Part shown: in pieces, positions 18,518-26,272 of the stretch | How the letters are laid out: each line of letters begins with the position of its first letter | Position numbering within the stretch: the first letter of the stretch is position 1 | Made by a program: the position numbers and the translations under genes | Notes under the pieces: model-generated | The model's input: only the letters and a program-made list of their open reading frames with translations | What the model was told of the DNA's origin: nothing | Databases searched by the model: none | Assembly (NCBI RefSeq): GCF_030816965.1 | Contig: NZ_JAUSYQ010000002.1 | Coordinates: 5,057,501-5,121,500, forward strand | Direction of reading: 5' to 3' | DNA from: Streptomyces canus | Lineage (GTDB): Bacteria; Actinomycetota; Actinomycetes; Streptomycetales; Streptomycetaceae | Length of the DNA stretch: 64,000 bases

Positions 18518-19726
18518 TCAGTGGTGCGCTGCGGTCCTCTGTCCGGCGGGCGTCCCCCCTGCGACCATGGCGCTGGGACCGCTGTCCCGACGCTCCAGCG
18601 CAGCCGAGAGGAACGCGAGGAGGAGAGCCCCTGCGGCCAGGGCCGCCCCCACCCAGTTGGGAGCGGTGTAGCCGAAGCCGGCCGAGATGACCAGGCCGCC
18701 GAGCCAGGCCGAGAGGGCGTTGCCAAGGTTGAAGGCACCGATGTTCACGGCTGAGGCAAGCGTAGGGGCGTCGTGCGCCTGGTCGAGGACCCTCTTCTGG
18801 AGCGGCGGCACGGCGGCGAAGCCCAGAGCACCGATGAGAGCGATCGTGACGCCGGCCAGGATCTTGTTGTGCGCGGTGAGCGTGAAGAGCGCGAGCACGA
18901 CAACCAGGGCACCCAAGGAGACGTACAGCATGGGCATCAGAGCGCGGTCGGCGTACTTGCCGCCCACGAGGTTGCCGCCGACCATGCCGAGCCCGAAGAG
19001 GACCAGCAGCCAGGTCACGGAACTGTCGGCGAAGCCCGCCACGTGGGTCATCATCGGCGCGATGTAGGTGATGGCGGCGAAGACACCGCCGAAGCCGAGG
19101 ACAGTCATCGCCATGGCGAGCAGCACCTGGGCATTCTTGAAGGCGGCCAGCTCGTGGCGCAGACGCACGCCCTCCGGCCGGGGCATCTCGGGGACGAGCC
19201 TGGCGACGCCGATCAGACCCACGACACCAAGGGCCGCGACGATCATGAAAGTGAGACGCCAGCCGGCGGTCTGGCCGATCAGGGTACCGAGCGGGACGCC
19301 GACCACATTGGCGACGGTCAAGCCGGTGAACATCATCGCGATGGCTCCGGCCTTCTTGTCCGGGGCCACCAGGTCGGCGGCGACGACCGAGCCGATGCCG
19401 AAGAAAGCTCCATGGGCGAGGGAGGCGACCACCCGTCCGATCAGCATGACGGTGAAGGCCGGGGCGAGGGCGGAGAGCACATTACCGGCGATGAACAGCC
19501 CCATCAGCAGCATCAGCATCCGCTTGCGGGAGACCTTGGTGCCGAGGGCGGTCATCAGAGGAGCGCCGAACATGACGCCGAGCGCGTAACCAGTGACCAG
19601 GAAGCCGGCGGTGGGGATGGAGACCCCGAAGTCGTCCGCAACCTCGGGCAGCAGCCCCATGATCACAAACTCGGTCGTTCCGATTCCGAAGGCCCCGATC
19701 GCGAGAGCCAGGAGCGCGAGCGGCAT
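18518..19726 (-). CDS. MFS transporter, DHA1-like drug efflux type
   Basis: A 402-residue protein with 12 hydrophobic segments, beginning MPLALLALAIGAFGIGTTEF. GLLPEVADDFGVSIPTAGFL and the loop motif GTKVSRKRMLML place it among the 12-helix DHA1 transporters (chloramphenicol or arabinose-efflux type). Export of drugs or metabolites is inferred. ATG 19726 gives the family start; upstream codons to 19804 overlap a dyad operator. No divergent regulator accompanies it; an IS element lies just upstream. Confidence 0.85.
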   Translation of the reverse strand: MPLALLALAIGAFGIGTTEFVIMGLLPEVADDFGVSIPTAGFLVTGYALGVMFGAPLMTALGTKVSRKRMLMLLMGLFIAGNVLSALAPAFTVMLIGRVVASLAHGAFFGIGSVVAADLVAPDKKAGAIAMMFTGLTVANVVGVPLGTLIGQTAGWRLTFMIVAALGVVGLIGVARLVPEMPRPEGVRLRHELAAFKNAQVLLAMAMTVLGFGGVFAAITYIAPMMTHVAGFADSSVTWLLVLFGLGMVGGNLVGGKYADRALMPMLYVSLGALVVVLALFTLTAHNKILAGVTIALIGALGFAAVPPLQKRVLDQAHDAPTLASAVNIGAFNLGNALSAWLGGLVISAGFGYTAPNWVGAALAAGALLLAFLSAALERRDSGPSAMVAGGTPAGQRTAAHH

Positions 19727-19781
19727 GGGGGTGACACCTTCCCAGAAGATTGCAGGAGCGTGTTGCGCACAGAAACAATAA

Positions 19782-19804
19782 TTGCAGACGCTGCATATCT
19801 GCAA
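19782..19804. promoter_or_regulatory. Dyad operator-like site upstream of the MFS gene
   Basis: TTGCAGA and TCTGCAA are perfect 7-base inverted arms 9 bases apart, centred about 65 bases upstream of the MFS start codon. Length and spacing resemble MarR-type operators. No MarR gene is nearby. Confidence 0.5.
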
Positions 19805-19859
19805 ACGATGGCTATCTAGGCGTGTCCTGCGAAGCAGGTAGCCGACGCCGTCGCCCTCA

Positions 19860-20757
19860 GGGGTGCTTTCAGAAAGCTGGATGTTTGCCGGCGAGGGTCA
19901 TGCAGTGTGCGAGCTGGAGGAAGGTGTCGTGCATGTCGTCGCGTACTTCCCAGCGGATTCGTAAGCGGCGGGGGCCATGGAGCCAGGCGATGGCGGACTC
20001 GGCGACCCACCTGACCTTGCCCAGTCCCGAGCCGTGCGGCTGGCCGCGTCGGGCGATCTTCGGTGTGATGACGCGCTCGCGCAGGCGGCGGCGATAGATG
20101 TCGTGGTCGTAGCCGCGGTCGGCATACAACGTGCGGGGCCTGCGCCGGGGCCGGCCCCGCCTGCCCCGCACCGGCCCAATGCTGTCGACCAGGGGCAGGA
20201 GCTGGGTGACGTCGTTGCGGTGACCGCCGGTCAGCGACACACGCAGCGGGATGCCGTGCGCCTCTGTCAGCACGTGATGCTTCGAGCCCGCCGTGCGCGG
20301 TCAACCGGGCTCGGACCGACTTTTGGGCTGCTTCGCCCCTGCTTGGCCTGCATGTGGGAGGCGTCAATGGTGGCGCGGGAGAAGTCGAGGCGGTCAGCCG
20401 CCCGCAACCCATCCAGCAGCACCCGCTGGAGTTCCTCCCACACCCCGGCCTCCTGCCACTCGGCCAGCCGCCGCCAGCACGTGGGACCCGAACCGAACCC
20501 CAACTCCTGCGGCAGGAACTCCCACTGACACCGGTGTACAGGACGAGCAGCACGCCCTGGAGCGTCTTGCGGTCATCGATCCGCTTGCGGCCCGGATACC
20601 TGTAACGACGCTCATGGCGCGGCAACAGCGGCTCGATCACCGCCCACAACTCGTCACTGACCTCCCACGGCTTCCGCCGCGCCATGGTCACGCCCCACAA
20701 ACGACGGGATCACATACATCGACACCGTGCCACAAAAGGATCATTCTGCAAGGACCC
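19860..20757 (-). mobile_element. IS5-family insertion sequence, apparently inactive
   Basis: A segment of about 898 bases bounded by imperfect inverted repeats, GGGGTGCTTTCAGAAAG on the left and GGGTCCTTGCAGAATG (reverse complement) on the right. A TCA triplet flanks both sides (19857-19859 and 20758-20760), consistent with the TNA target duplication of some IS5 subgroups. Nearly all of it is one transposase gene, broken by two frame breaks. Element size fits the family. Exact ends are inferred from the repeats. Confidence 0.75.
19869..20685 (-). pseudogene. IS5-family transposase, two frameshifts
   Basis: Three overlapping frames together give a complete DDE transposase. The N-terminal frame begins MARRKPWEVSDELWAVIEPL at 20685; the middle frame has FGSGPTCWRRLAEWQEAGVW and FSRATIDASHMQAKQG, which carries the first Asp; the C-terminal frame has TGGHRNDVTQLLPLVD, LYADRGYDHD and RWVAESAIAWLHG. 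The joins near 20535 (GTCAG where GTCCAG is expected) and near 20290 (one G short) each look like a single-base deletion. Either the gene is dead or the assembly has two errors; programmed frameshifting at two places is unlikely. Confidence 0.8.
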
Positions 20758-20871
20758 TCAGCCAGAACGCCACCATCCGCCTGGTCAGCCGCCTCAAGGG
20801 GGCTGCGGCCTGTTCGATGCCCTCCCATACCTTCGGTGCCGGCACACGAGGCCCCGGCATAGGGTGCGGCC

Positions 20872-21324
20872 ATGGGAGATCTTGAAATTCGGCCCGCCAC
20901 GCTGGACGACCTCTCCGCGATCGTCGGCATGCTCACCGACGACCCCCTGGGCGTTCAGCGCGAATCCCCGGACGACCTGGCGCCCTATGTGAGCGCCCTG
21001 GAGCGCCTCTCCACCGACCCGAACCAGCATCTGGTCGTCGCCACGCGAGAGGGTCGTGTGGTCGGCACGCTTCAGCTCACGGTCGTTCCGGGCCTGTCCC
21101 GGCGCGGTGCCACCAGATCGATCACCGAAGGGGTGCGCATCCACGCCGACGAGCGTGGCAGTGGGCTCGGGACCCGGCTCATCGAGTGGGCGATCGAGGA
21201 GTCCCGGCGTCAGAACTGCCAGTTGGTGCAGCTGACGTCCGACAACACACGCCCGGACGCCCACCGCTTCTATGAACGGCTCGGTTTCACGGCCTCACAT
21301 GTGGGCTTCAAGCTGGCCCTGTGA
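20872..21324 (+). CDS. GNAT-family N-acetyltransferase
   Basis: A 150-residue single-domain acetyltransferase. The acetyl-CoA loop is in IHADERGSGLGTRLIEWAIE and the C-terminal signature is DAHRFYERLGFTASH. It begins MGDLEIRPATLDDLSAIVGM. Substrate unknown. Its ATG lies 111 bases beyond the right end of the IS element, so its upstream region may have been altered by the insertion. It is followed by the long parS palindrome. Confidence 0.87.
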   Translation: MGDLEIRPATLDDLSAIVGMLTDDPLGVQRESPDDLAPYVSALERLSTDPNQHLVVATREGRVVGTLQLTVVPGLSRRGATRSITEGVRIHADERGSGLGTRLIEWAIEESRRQNCQLVQLTSDNTRPDAHRFYERLGFTASHVGFKLAL

Positions 21325-21346
21325 TCCTCCCCTGGCCACTCGCTCG

Positions 21347-21398
21347 CGGCACAGCAAGGTGCCCTGTTTCACGTGAAACAGGGCACCTTGCTGTGCCG
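21347..21398. terminator. Perfect 52-base palindrome centred on parS
   Basis: Arms of 26 bases are perfectly complementary, with the parS core (21366-21379) at the exact centre. It lies between the stop codons of the convergent acetyltransferase and serine hydrolase genes, where a bidirectional terminator is expected. The arm outside parS reads CGGCACAGCAAGGTGCCCT. Confidence 0.8.
21366..21379. other. parS site at the centre of a long palindrome
   Basis: Exact GTTTCACGTGAAAC between convergent genes; see the 52-base palindrome. Confidence 0.92.
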
Positions 21399-21413
21399 AT
21401 CGGGCAGGGGCGT

Positions 21414-22799
21414 CTAGCCGATGCCGCGCCACCCCTCCGGATCGACTCCACCCGGCACGGAAGACCCCTCGTCGTACGGCTGCCGAGTGAACACGAACGA
21501 GCCGAGGTCGAGGTGGTCCACGGACCCGTCAGGCCGCCGTACGGCCTTCAGGAGTTCCCCATGGAAGTAGCCCTCCAGGCCGGTCCAGGTGCCGTCACCG
21601 TTGGCCCGGAATCGCGAGCGCCGACCTGTGCCCGACAGCGGCTCCAGCGAGGCGAGTCCGTCCGCAGTCAGCCGTAGGGCGAATCCATTCGTTCCCCAGT
21701 ACCACTGACCCACCAACTCCATTGAGGACGAGGCGACTTCGCGCATCGGGCGCCAGGGCTCGGGGATTCTGGGTTCGGCCTCGGCGACGATCCGTACGAG
21801 ATCGGCCCCTACAACGGACAGCAGCGGGCCGGAGGTGCAGTTGGCCAGCACCACTGCGGCCACGTCGTCCGCCACACCGATCGTGAGATTCGCCAGGAAG
21901 CCCGGCAGCGAGCCCGAATGGCCCACGAGCAGACGTCCGTCACTGTGCTGGACCTGCAATCCGAGCCCGTAAGAAGCGCCGTCGGGGAGATCCCCCATGC
22001 CGGCTGGAGCCGCGGGCATGCGCATTTCCCGCACGGCCTCCGCACTCAGTACGCGATCGTCGCCGTTGGCGAGGAAAACTGCGAATCTGGCCAAGTCAGC
22101 GGTGGTGGACCAGAGTTGACCCGCGGGAGCCATCCGTCCGAGGTCCACGGAGGGTTCGGGCAGCATCACATCGGCCCACGGATGTACGGCCCAGCCGCCC
22201 GCGTGCGGCGCTTCGGGGCGGACGCTCGTCCGGTCGAGGCCCAGAGGTGCGAGCACCTCACGTCGGAGCACCTCCTCCCACGGAGCCCCCCGCAGCTTCT
22301 CGACGAGTGCGCCCAGCAGGGTGTACCCGGGGTTCGAGTAGTGGAAGCGACGTCCGACGGGGTGCCGAAAGGGCTGCTCGCCCAGTACGTCGGCGATTTC
22401 CGGGCGCAGCCCCCCGGAGGTGCGCTCCCACCAGGGCGCGGGAGACTCGGCCGCCAATCCACTGGTGTGGGCGAGGAGTTCGGCCACTGTGGCCTCCCCC
22501 GCTCCCGTGCCGGACACGTGCTTCTCCAGCGGGTCACCGAGGTCGAGCAGTCCCTCGTCCCGCAGTCGCATGACGAGAACGGCGGTGAAGGTCTTGGTGA
22601 TCGACCCGATGCGGTACTGCACGTTCTCGTCCGGGCCGTGCCCGTCCACCGAGGTACGCGAACCGTGCCACACCGACCGTCCGCCCCTCACGACCGCCGC
22701 TACCAGCGACGGTGCCCGCCCTTCGGCCTGGGCCACGGCGATCCGGTGCAGCAACGCCCTGCGTGTACCGGGAAGCAGCTCTCCCTGAGATGTCGTCAT
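21414..22799 (-). CDS. Serine hydrolase, beta-lactamase / class C type
   Basis: A 461-residue protein of the beta-lactamase-like serine hydrolase family. The nucleophile motif SITK is at residues 66-69, the second motif is YSN (FHYSNPGY), and the third is the HSG triad (VGHSGSLPG). There is no signal peptide, so it is probably cytoplasmic. The last 110 residues form an extra domain (VGQWYWGTNGFALRL). Peptidase or esterase action is as likely as beta-lactam hydrolysis. Confidence 0.85.
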   Translation of the reverse strand: MTTSQGELLPGTRRALLHRIAVAQAEGRAPSLVAAVVRGGRSVWHGSRTSVDGHGPDENVQYRIGSITKTFTAVLVMRLRDEGLLDLGDPLEKHVSGTGAGEATVAELLAHTSGLAAESPAPWWERTSGGLRPEIADVLGEQPFRHPVGRRFHYSNPGYTLLGALVEKLRGAPWEEVLRREVLAPLGLDRTSVRPEAPHAGGWAVHPWADVMLPEPSVDLGRMAPAGQLWSTTADLARFAVFLANGDDRVLSAEAVREMRMPAAPAGMGDLPDGASYGLGLQVQHSDGRLLVGHSGSLPGFLANLTIGVADDVAAVVLANCTSGPLLSVVGADLVRIVAEAEPRIPEPWRPMREVASSSMELVGQWYWGTNGFALRLTADGLASLEPLSGTGRRSRFRANGDGTWTGLEGYFHGELLKAVRRPDGSVDHLDLGSFVFTRQPYDEGSSVPGGVDPEGWRGIG

Positions 22800-22884
22800 G
22801 CCCCCAGTCCATCCCGCCGGGCACGCGGACGTCGACTTCTTTAGCCCCGTGGGCCTTGCAGGGGGCCGACCACCGACGCCCTTC

Positions 22885-23240
22885 TCACACCCAGGTCATC
22901 TCCGCGTCGAACGCTTGGCGGACCTGGGCGGCGAGCGGACGGCCACGACCCGTCTGGTCCATGTGGCCCGCGAACTCGCGCCCGAGGTCCTGCCTCAGTA
23001 CGGCCGACCACTCGGTTACGGCCCCCTTCTCCGGCGGACACGCGCAATGGACCTCGAACACCGTCGGGCCGGATATTCGAGGTGGGGCCGGGTGTAGAGA
23101 TGGCGTAGCACAGGAAGTTCGCCTCCAGGACAACCTCAGGACGGCGCGCGGCAAGTGCCCAGAGAAGCCGCATGGCCGCGGCGCCCAGGCGGCGTGAGAA
23201 CGCCCGATCCACGGGTGCGTCGAGCGAGTCGTGGGGCTCT
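22885..23240 (-). pseudogene. Decayed gene, part resembling a P-loop kinase/ATPase
   Basis: Two overlapping minus-strand frames hold pieces that look like one protein. One has SRRLGAAAMRLLWALAARRP then EVVLEANF; the other has TVFEVHCACPPE followed by WSAVLRQDLGREFAGHMDQT and a stop at 22885. The order LEANF...VEVHCRCPPE is common in small AAA/zeta-type kinases. The P-loop part is missing and a frameshift separates the two pieces, so the gene is dead. Family is tentative. Confidence 0.35.
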
Positions 23241-23252
23241 CCGTGATGTGGT

Positions 23253-23287
23253 CCTAGGGCCGGCAGGGTGCACTTGCCGGCCCTAGG
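23253..23287. terminator. Perfect 13-base stem-loop
   Basis: CCTAGGGCCGGCA and TGCCGGCCCTAGG with a 9-base loop, upstream of the decayed gene. The following 220 bases (23290-23513) before the reductase gene show no supported feature. Confidence 0.55.
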
Positions 23288-23513
23288 CACCCCGGTGACA
23301 TGTCGATCTTCTGTGACCTGCTGGTTCTCTGTTGTCTCACCGCGATGTCACCCAAGATCAGTCCCAGATCGAGCCGTTTCCTCGGCGGAACGATGAGTCC
23401 GGGGCTGAGCCACCGAGCACGAGGACTACATGCGAGCTCAGATCGCGCACCGATGAGTTTCCCGCGCCGCGCCGGTCTGTACGCGTGAGACCGACTCGCG
23501 GAAGGCTGGCGCC

Positions 23514-24077
23514 ATGCGGAAACTGATCTACGGCATGAACCTGACCCTGGACGGCTACATCGCCGCGCCCGGCGACGACATCGGCTGGGGCGTGCCGAGC
23601 GACGAGCTGTTCCAGTTCTGGTCCGACCAGTTGCAGGCGACCGACCTGTCGCTGTACGGGCGCAAGCTGTGGCAGACGATGAGCTCCCACTGGCCGACCG
23701 GCGACCAGCAGCCCAACGCCACCCCGGCGGAGATCGAGTTCGCGCGCCGCTGGCGGGACATGTCGAAGGTGGTGTTCTCCTCGACGATCGACAAGGTCGA
23801 CTGGAACACCCGTCTGGTCACCGGCGACGCGGTCACCGAGATCACCCGGCTCAAGGCCGAGGACGGCGGCCCGATGGACATCGGCGGCGCGACGCTCGCC
23901 GGGGCAGCCATGCGGGCCGGGCTGATTGACGAGTACGTGCTGGTCACCGCGCCGGTCCTGGTGGGCGGCGGCACGCCGTTCTTCACTGCGCTGGACAGCT
24001 GGGTGAACCTGAACCTGGTGGAGACGCGGACGCTTCCCCGCGGCGTGATCCTGGCCAGGTACGAGACGAGGCGCTGA
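23514..24077 (+). CDS. Dihydrofolate-reductase-family protein (RibD C-terminal fold)
   Basis: A 187-residue protein, MRKLIYGMNLTLDGYIAAPG, with GRKLWQTM, DIGGATLAGAAMRAGLIDEY and APVLVGGGTPFF. These are signatures of the RibD-C/DHFR-like NADPH reductases common in actinobacteria. The physiological substrate is unknown. ATG 23514 follows GGAAGGC. Transcribed toward dnaB. Confidence 0.85.
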   Translation: MRKLIYGMNLTLDGYIAAPGDDIGWGVPSDELFQFWSDQLQATDLSLYGRKLWQTMSSHWPTGDQQPNATPAEIEFARRWRDMSKVVFSSTIDKVDWNTRLVTGDAVTEITRLKAEDGGPMDIGGATLAGAAMRAGLIDEYVLVTAPVLVGGGTPFFTALDSWVNLNLVETRTLPRGVILARYETRR

Positions 24078-24121
24078 ACGCCCGTCACGCGACTCGACCG
24101 CCTGCCGGGTGCACGCGAACG

Positions 24122-24162
24122 TGAAGCCACCGCTGGGCTGGACAGCCGGCAGTGTGGCTTCA
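24122..24162. terminator. Hairpin between the reductase gene and dnaB
   Basis: TGAAGCCAC and GTGGCTTCA (perfect 9-base arms) enclose a GCTG/CAGC pairing. It lies 44 bases after the reductase stop. The rest of the gap to the dnaB stop at 24335 shows nothing I can support. Confidence 0.5.
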
Positions 24163-24334
24163 GATCCACCCCTACCGGACCCAGTTCAGTGGTCACGATG
24201 TGATCCGGGATGATGTGCAAAGAGCAACTGCGACAGTTCCCAGCGCGGCTCGCACCACCACGCTGCTGACGGATACTCCCAAGGGTGTCAGCCAGGCACT
24301 GACATGCGGAGCGGGCCGGAACCCCGCACGGATA

Positions 24335-25813
24335 TCAGGTCTGCGCCATGTCCACGAAGCGCGAGTAGTGGCCCTGGAACGCAACAGTGATCGTCGCCGT
24401 CGGGCCGTTTCGGTGCTTGCCCACGATGATGTCCGCCTCGCCGGCGCGCGGTGACTCCTTCTCGTAGGCGTCCTCGCGGTGCAGCAGAATCACCATGTCG
24501 GCATCCTGCTCGATGGAGCCGGACTCACGCAGGTCGGACACCATCGGCTTCTTGTCCGTACGCTGCTCGGGACCACGGTTGAGCTGCGAGAGCGCGATCA
24601 CCGGGACCTCAAGCTCCTTGGCCAGGAGCTTGAGATTACGGGACATGTCCGAGACCTCCTGCTGACGGCTCTCGGAACGCTTGGAACCACCGGCCTGCAT
24701 CAGCTGCAGATAGTCGATGATCACGAGCTTGATGTCGTTGCGCTGCTTCAGCCGCCGGCACTTCGCCCGGATCTCCATCATCGACAGATTCGGGGAGTCG
24801 TCGATATAGAGGGGCGCGGAGGACACCTCGGGCATTCGGCGCGCCAGCCGGGTCCAGTCCTCGTCCGTCATGGTGCCCGAACGCATGTGGTGCAGGGCCA
24901 CACGCGCTTCCGCCGACAGGAGACGCATCGCGATCTCGTTGCGCCCCATTTCGAGGGAGAAGATGACACTGGCCAGGTTGTGCTTGATGGAAGCCGCGCG
25001 GGCGAAGTCCAGGGCGAGGGTGGACTTGCCCATGGCGGGGCGGGCGGCGATGACGATCATCTGGCCCGGGTGCAGACCGTTGGTGAGCGAGTCGAGGTCC
25101 GTGAAACCGGTGGGCACACCGGTCATCTCGCCGCTGCGTGAGCCGATCGCCTCGATCTCGTCGAGCGCGCCCTCCATGATGTCGCCGAGCGGCAGATAGT
25201 CCTCGCTGGTGCGTTGCTCGGTGACCGCGTAGATCTCGGCCTGGGCACGGTTGACGATCTCGTCGACGTCGTCGTCGGCCGCGTATCCCATCTGGGTGAT
25301 GCGCGTCCCCGCCTCGACCAGACGCCGCAGGACGGCGCGCTCGTGGACGATTTCCGCGTAGTACTCGGCGTTCGCCGCCGTCGGCACGGTCTGGACGAGG
25401 GTGTGCAGATAGGAGGCGCCGCCGACCTTGTTGATCTCGCCCCGTTTGGTGAGCTCCGCGGCGATCGTGATGGGGTCGGCCGGCTCGCCCTTGGCATAGA
25501 CGTCCAGGATCGCCTGGAAGATCGTCTCGTGGGAGGGCTTGTAGAAGTCGTGGCCCTTGATGACCTCGACGACGTCCGCGATGGCGTCCTTGGACAGCAA
25601 CATGCCGCCCAGGACGGACTGTTCGGCATCCAGGTCCTGGGGAGGGACCCTCTCGAAGGCCGTGCCTCCGCCGTCCCACTCGCCAGTGTCCCTGCCACGG
25701 TCGTGCTGTTCGTCTCGGCCCCGGCCTCCGTCGCCGCGGCGGCGCGAGGAAGGCAGACGATCACTGGGACCGCTGTCGGCCCAGGGGTCGTCCAAGGGCT
25801 CGGAAATGCTCAC
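24335..25813 (-). CDS. dnaB: Replicative DNA helicase DnaB
   Basis: A 492-residue hexameric helicase that unwinds DNA at the replication fork. An N-terminal linker of about 55 charged residues precedes the primase-interacting domain (PPQDLDAEQSVLGGMLLSKD). The RecA-like ATPase has Walker A in ARPAMGKST near residue 258, Walker B in LVIIDYLQLM, and the loop GGSKRSESRQQEVSDMSRNL. No intein interrupts the P-loop. GTG 25813 has GGAGGTGG upstream. The region ahead of it contains several DnaA boxes. Confidence 0.97.
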   Translation of the reverse strand: MSISEPLDDPWADSGPSDRLPSSRRRGDGGRGRDEQHDRGRDTGEWDGGGTAFERVPPQDLDAEQSVLGGMLLSKDAIADVVEVIKGHDFYKPSHETIFQAILDVYAKGEPADPITIAAELTKRGEINKVGGASYLHTLVQTVPTAANAEYYAEIVHERAVLRRLVEAGTRITQMGYAADDDVDEIVNRAQAEIYAVTEQRTSEDYLPLGDIMEGALDEIEAIGSRSGEMTGVPTGFTDLDSLTNGLHPGQMIVIAARPAMGKSTLALDFARAASIKHNLASVIFSLEMGRNEIAMRLLSAEARVALHHMRSGTMTDEDWTRLARRMPEVSSAPLYIDDSPNLSMMEIRAKCRRLKQRNDIKLVIIDYLQLMQAGGSKRSESRQQEVSDMSRNLKLLAKELEVPVIALSQLNRGPEQRTDKKPMVSDLRESGSIEQDADMVILLHREDAYEKESPRAGEADIIVGKHRNGPTATITVAFQGHYSRFVDMAQT

Positions 25814-25995
25814 CGAGCCACCTCCTCCCGTCCGCCGAGCGGACCTCGCCGTGCTTCTCAGTTCTACGGCACGGCACTGACAAATGAGACACCCAACTCC
25901 GGTTCTGGCACGTCGGTTTTGTGCTGATTTCCAAGCCGACGAACGGAGCGGGCGCCGGACCACCGTAGGCCCGCAGGCACCGTCAGCCAATCTGG

Positions 25996-26039
25996 TTATC
26001 CACAGGCCATGTGGACGACGGCCCGGATGCTGTGGAGAA
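25996..26039. promoter_or_regulatory. DnaA-box cluster upstream of dnaB
   Basis: Three DnaA-box-like sequences lie within 44 bases: TTATCCACA (25996-26004), TCGTCCACA in reverse (26010-26018) and TTCTCCACA in reverse (26031-26039). A further TCGTCCACA in reverse lies at 26250-26258 beside the MATE start. They occupy the 459-base divergent gap between dnaB and the MATE gene. The gap has an AT-richer core around 26140-26200 but no gene. Confidence 0.65.
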
Positions 26040-26272
26040 CTCCGCAAAACCTGTGCACGACTCGGTGGACAGGCCTGTGAACAAGCTGCTTCTCATCCTG
26101 AAAGAGGCCACTTGACCTGCACCTTCGCCGTCCACCGGCTGTGCAGAAGAAAAACTTTCCCGGTCGGCTCAAGATCAGTTCGAACTGTACACAGCGGCGC
26201 ACCCCTCCCGAACACGAGTAAGGGTCTAATCTCCGTTGCATCTCTTACCTGTGGACGATTAGATTGGTGCAC

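Noticed and set aside
23290..23513. Short frames between the decayed gene and the reductase
   Set aside because: No ribosome site or recognisable motif.
24335..25813. Intein in dnaB
   Set aside because: The P-loop and DnaB motifs are contiguous; no intein blocks.
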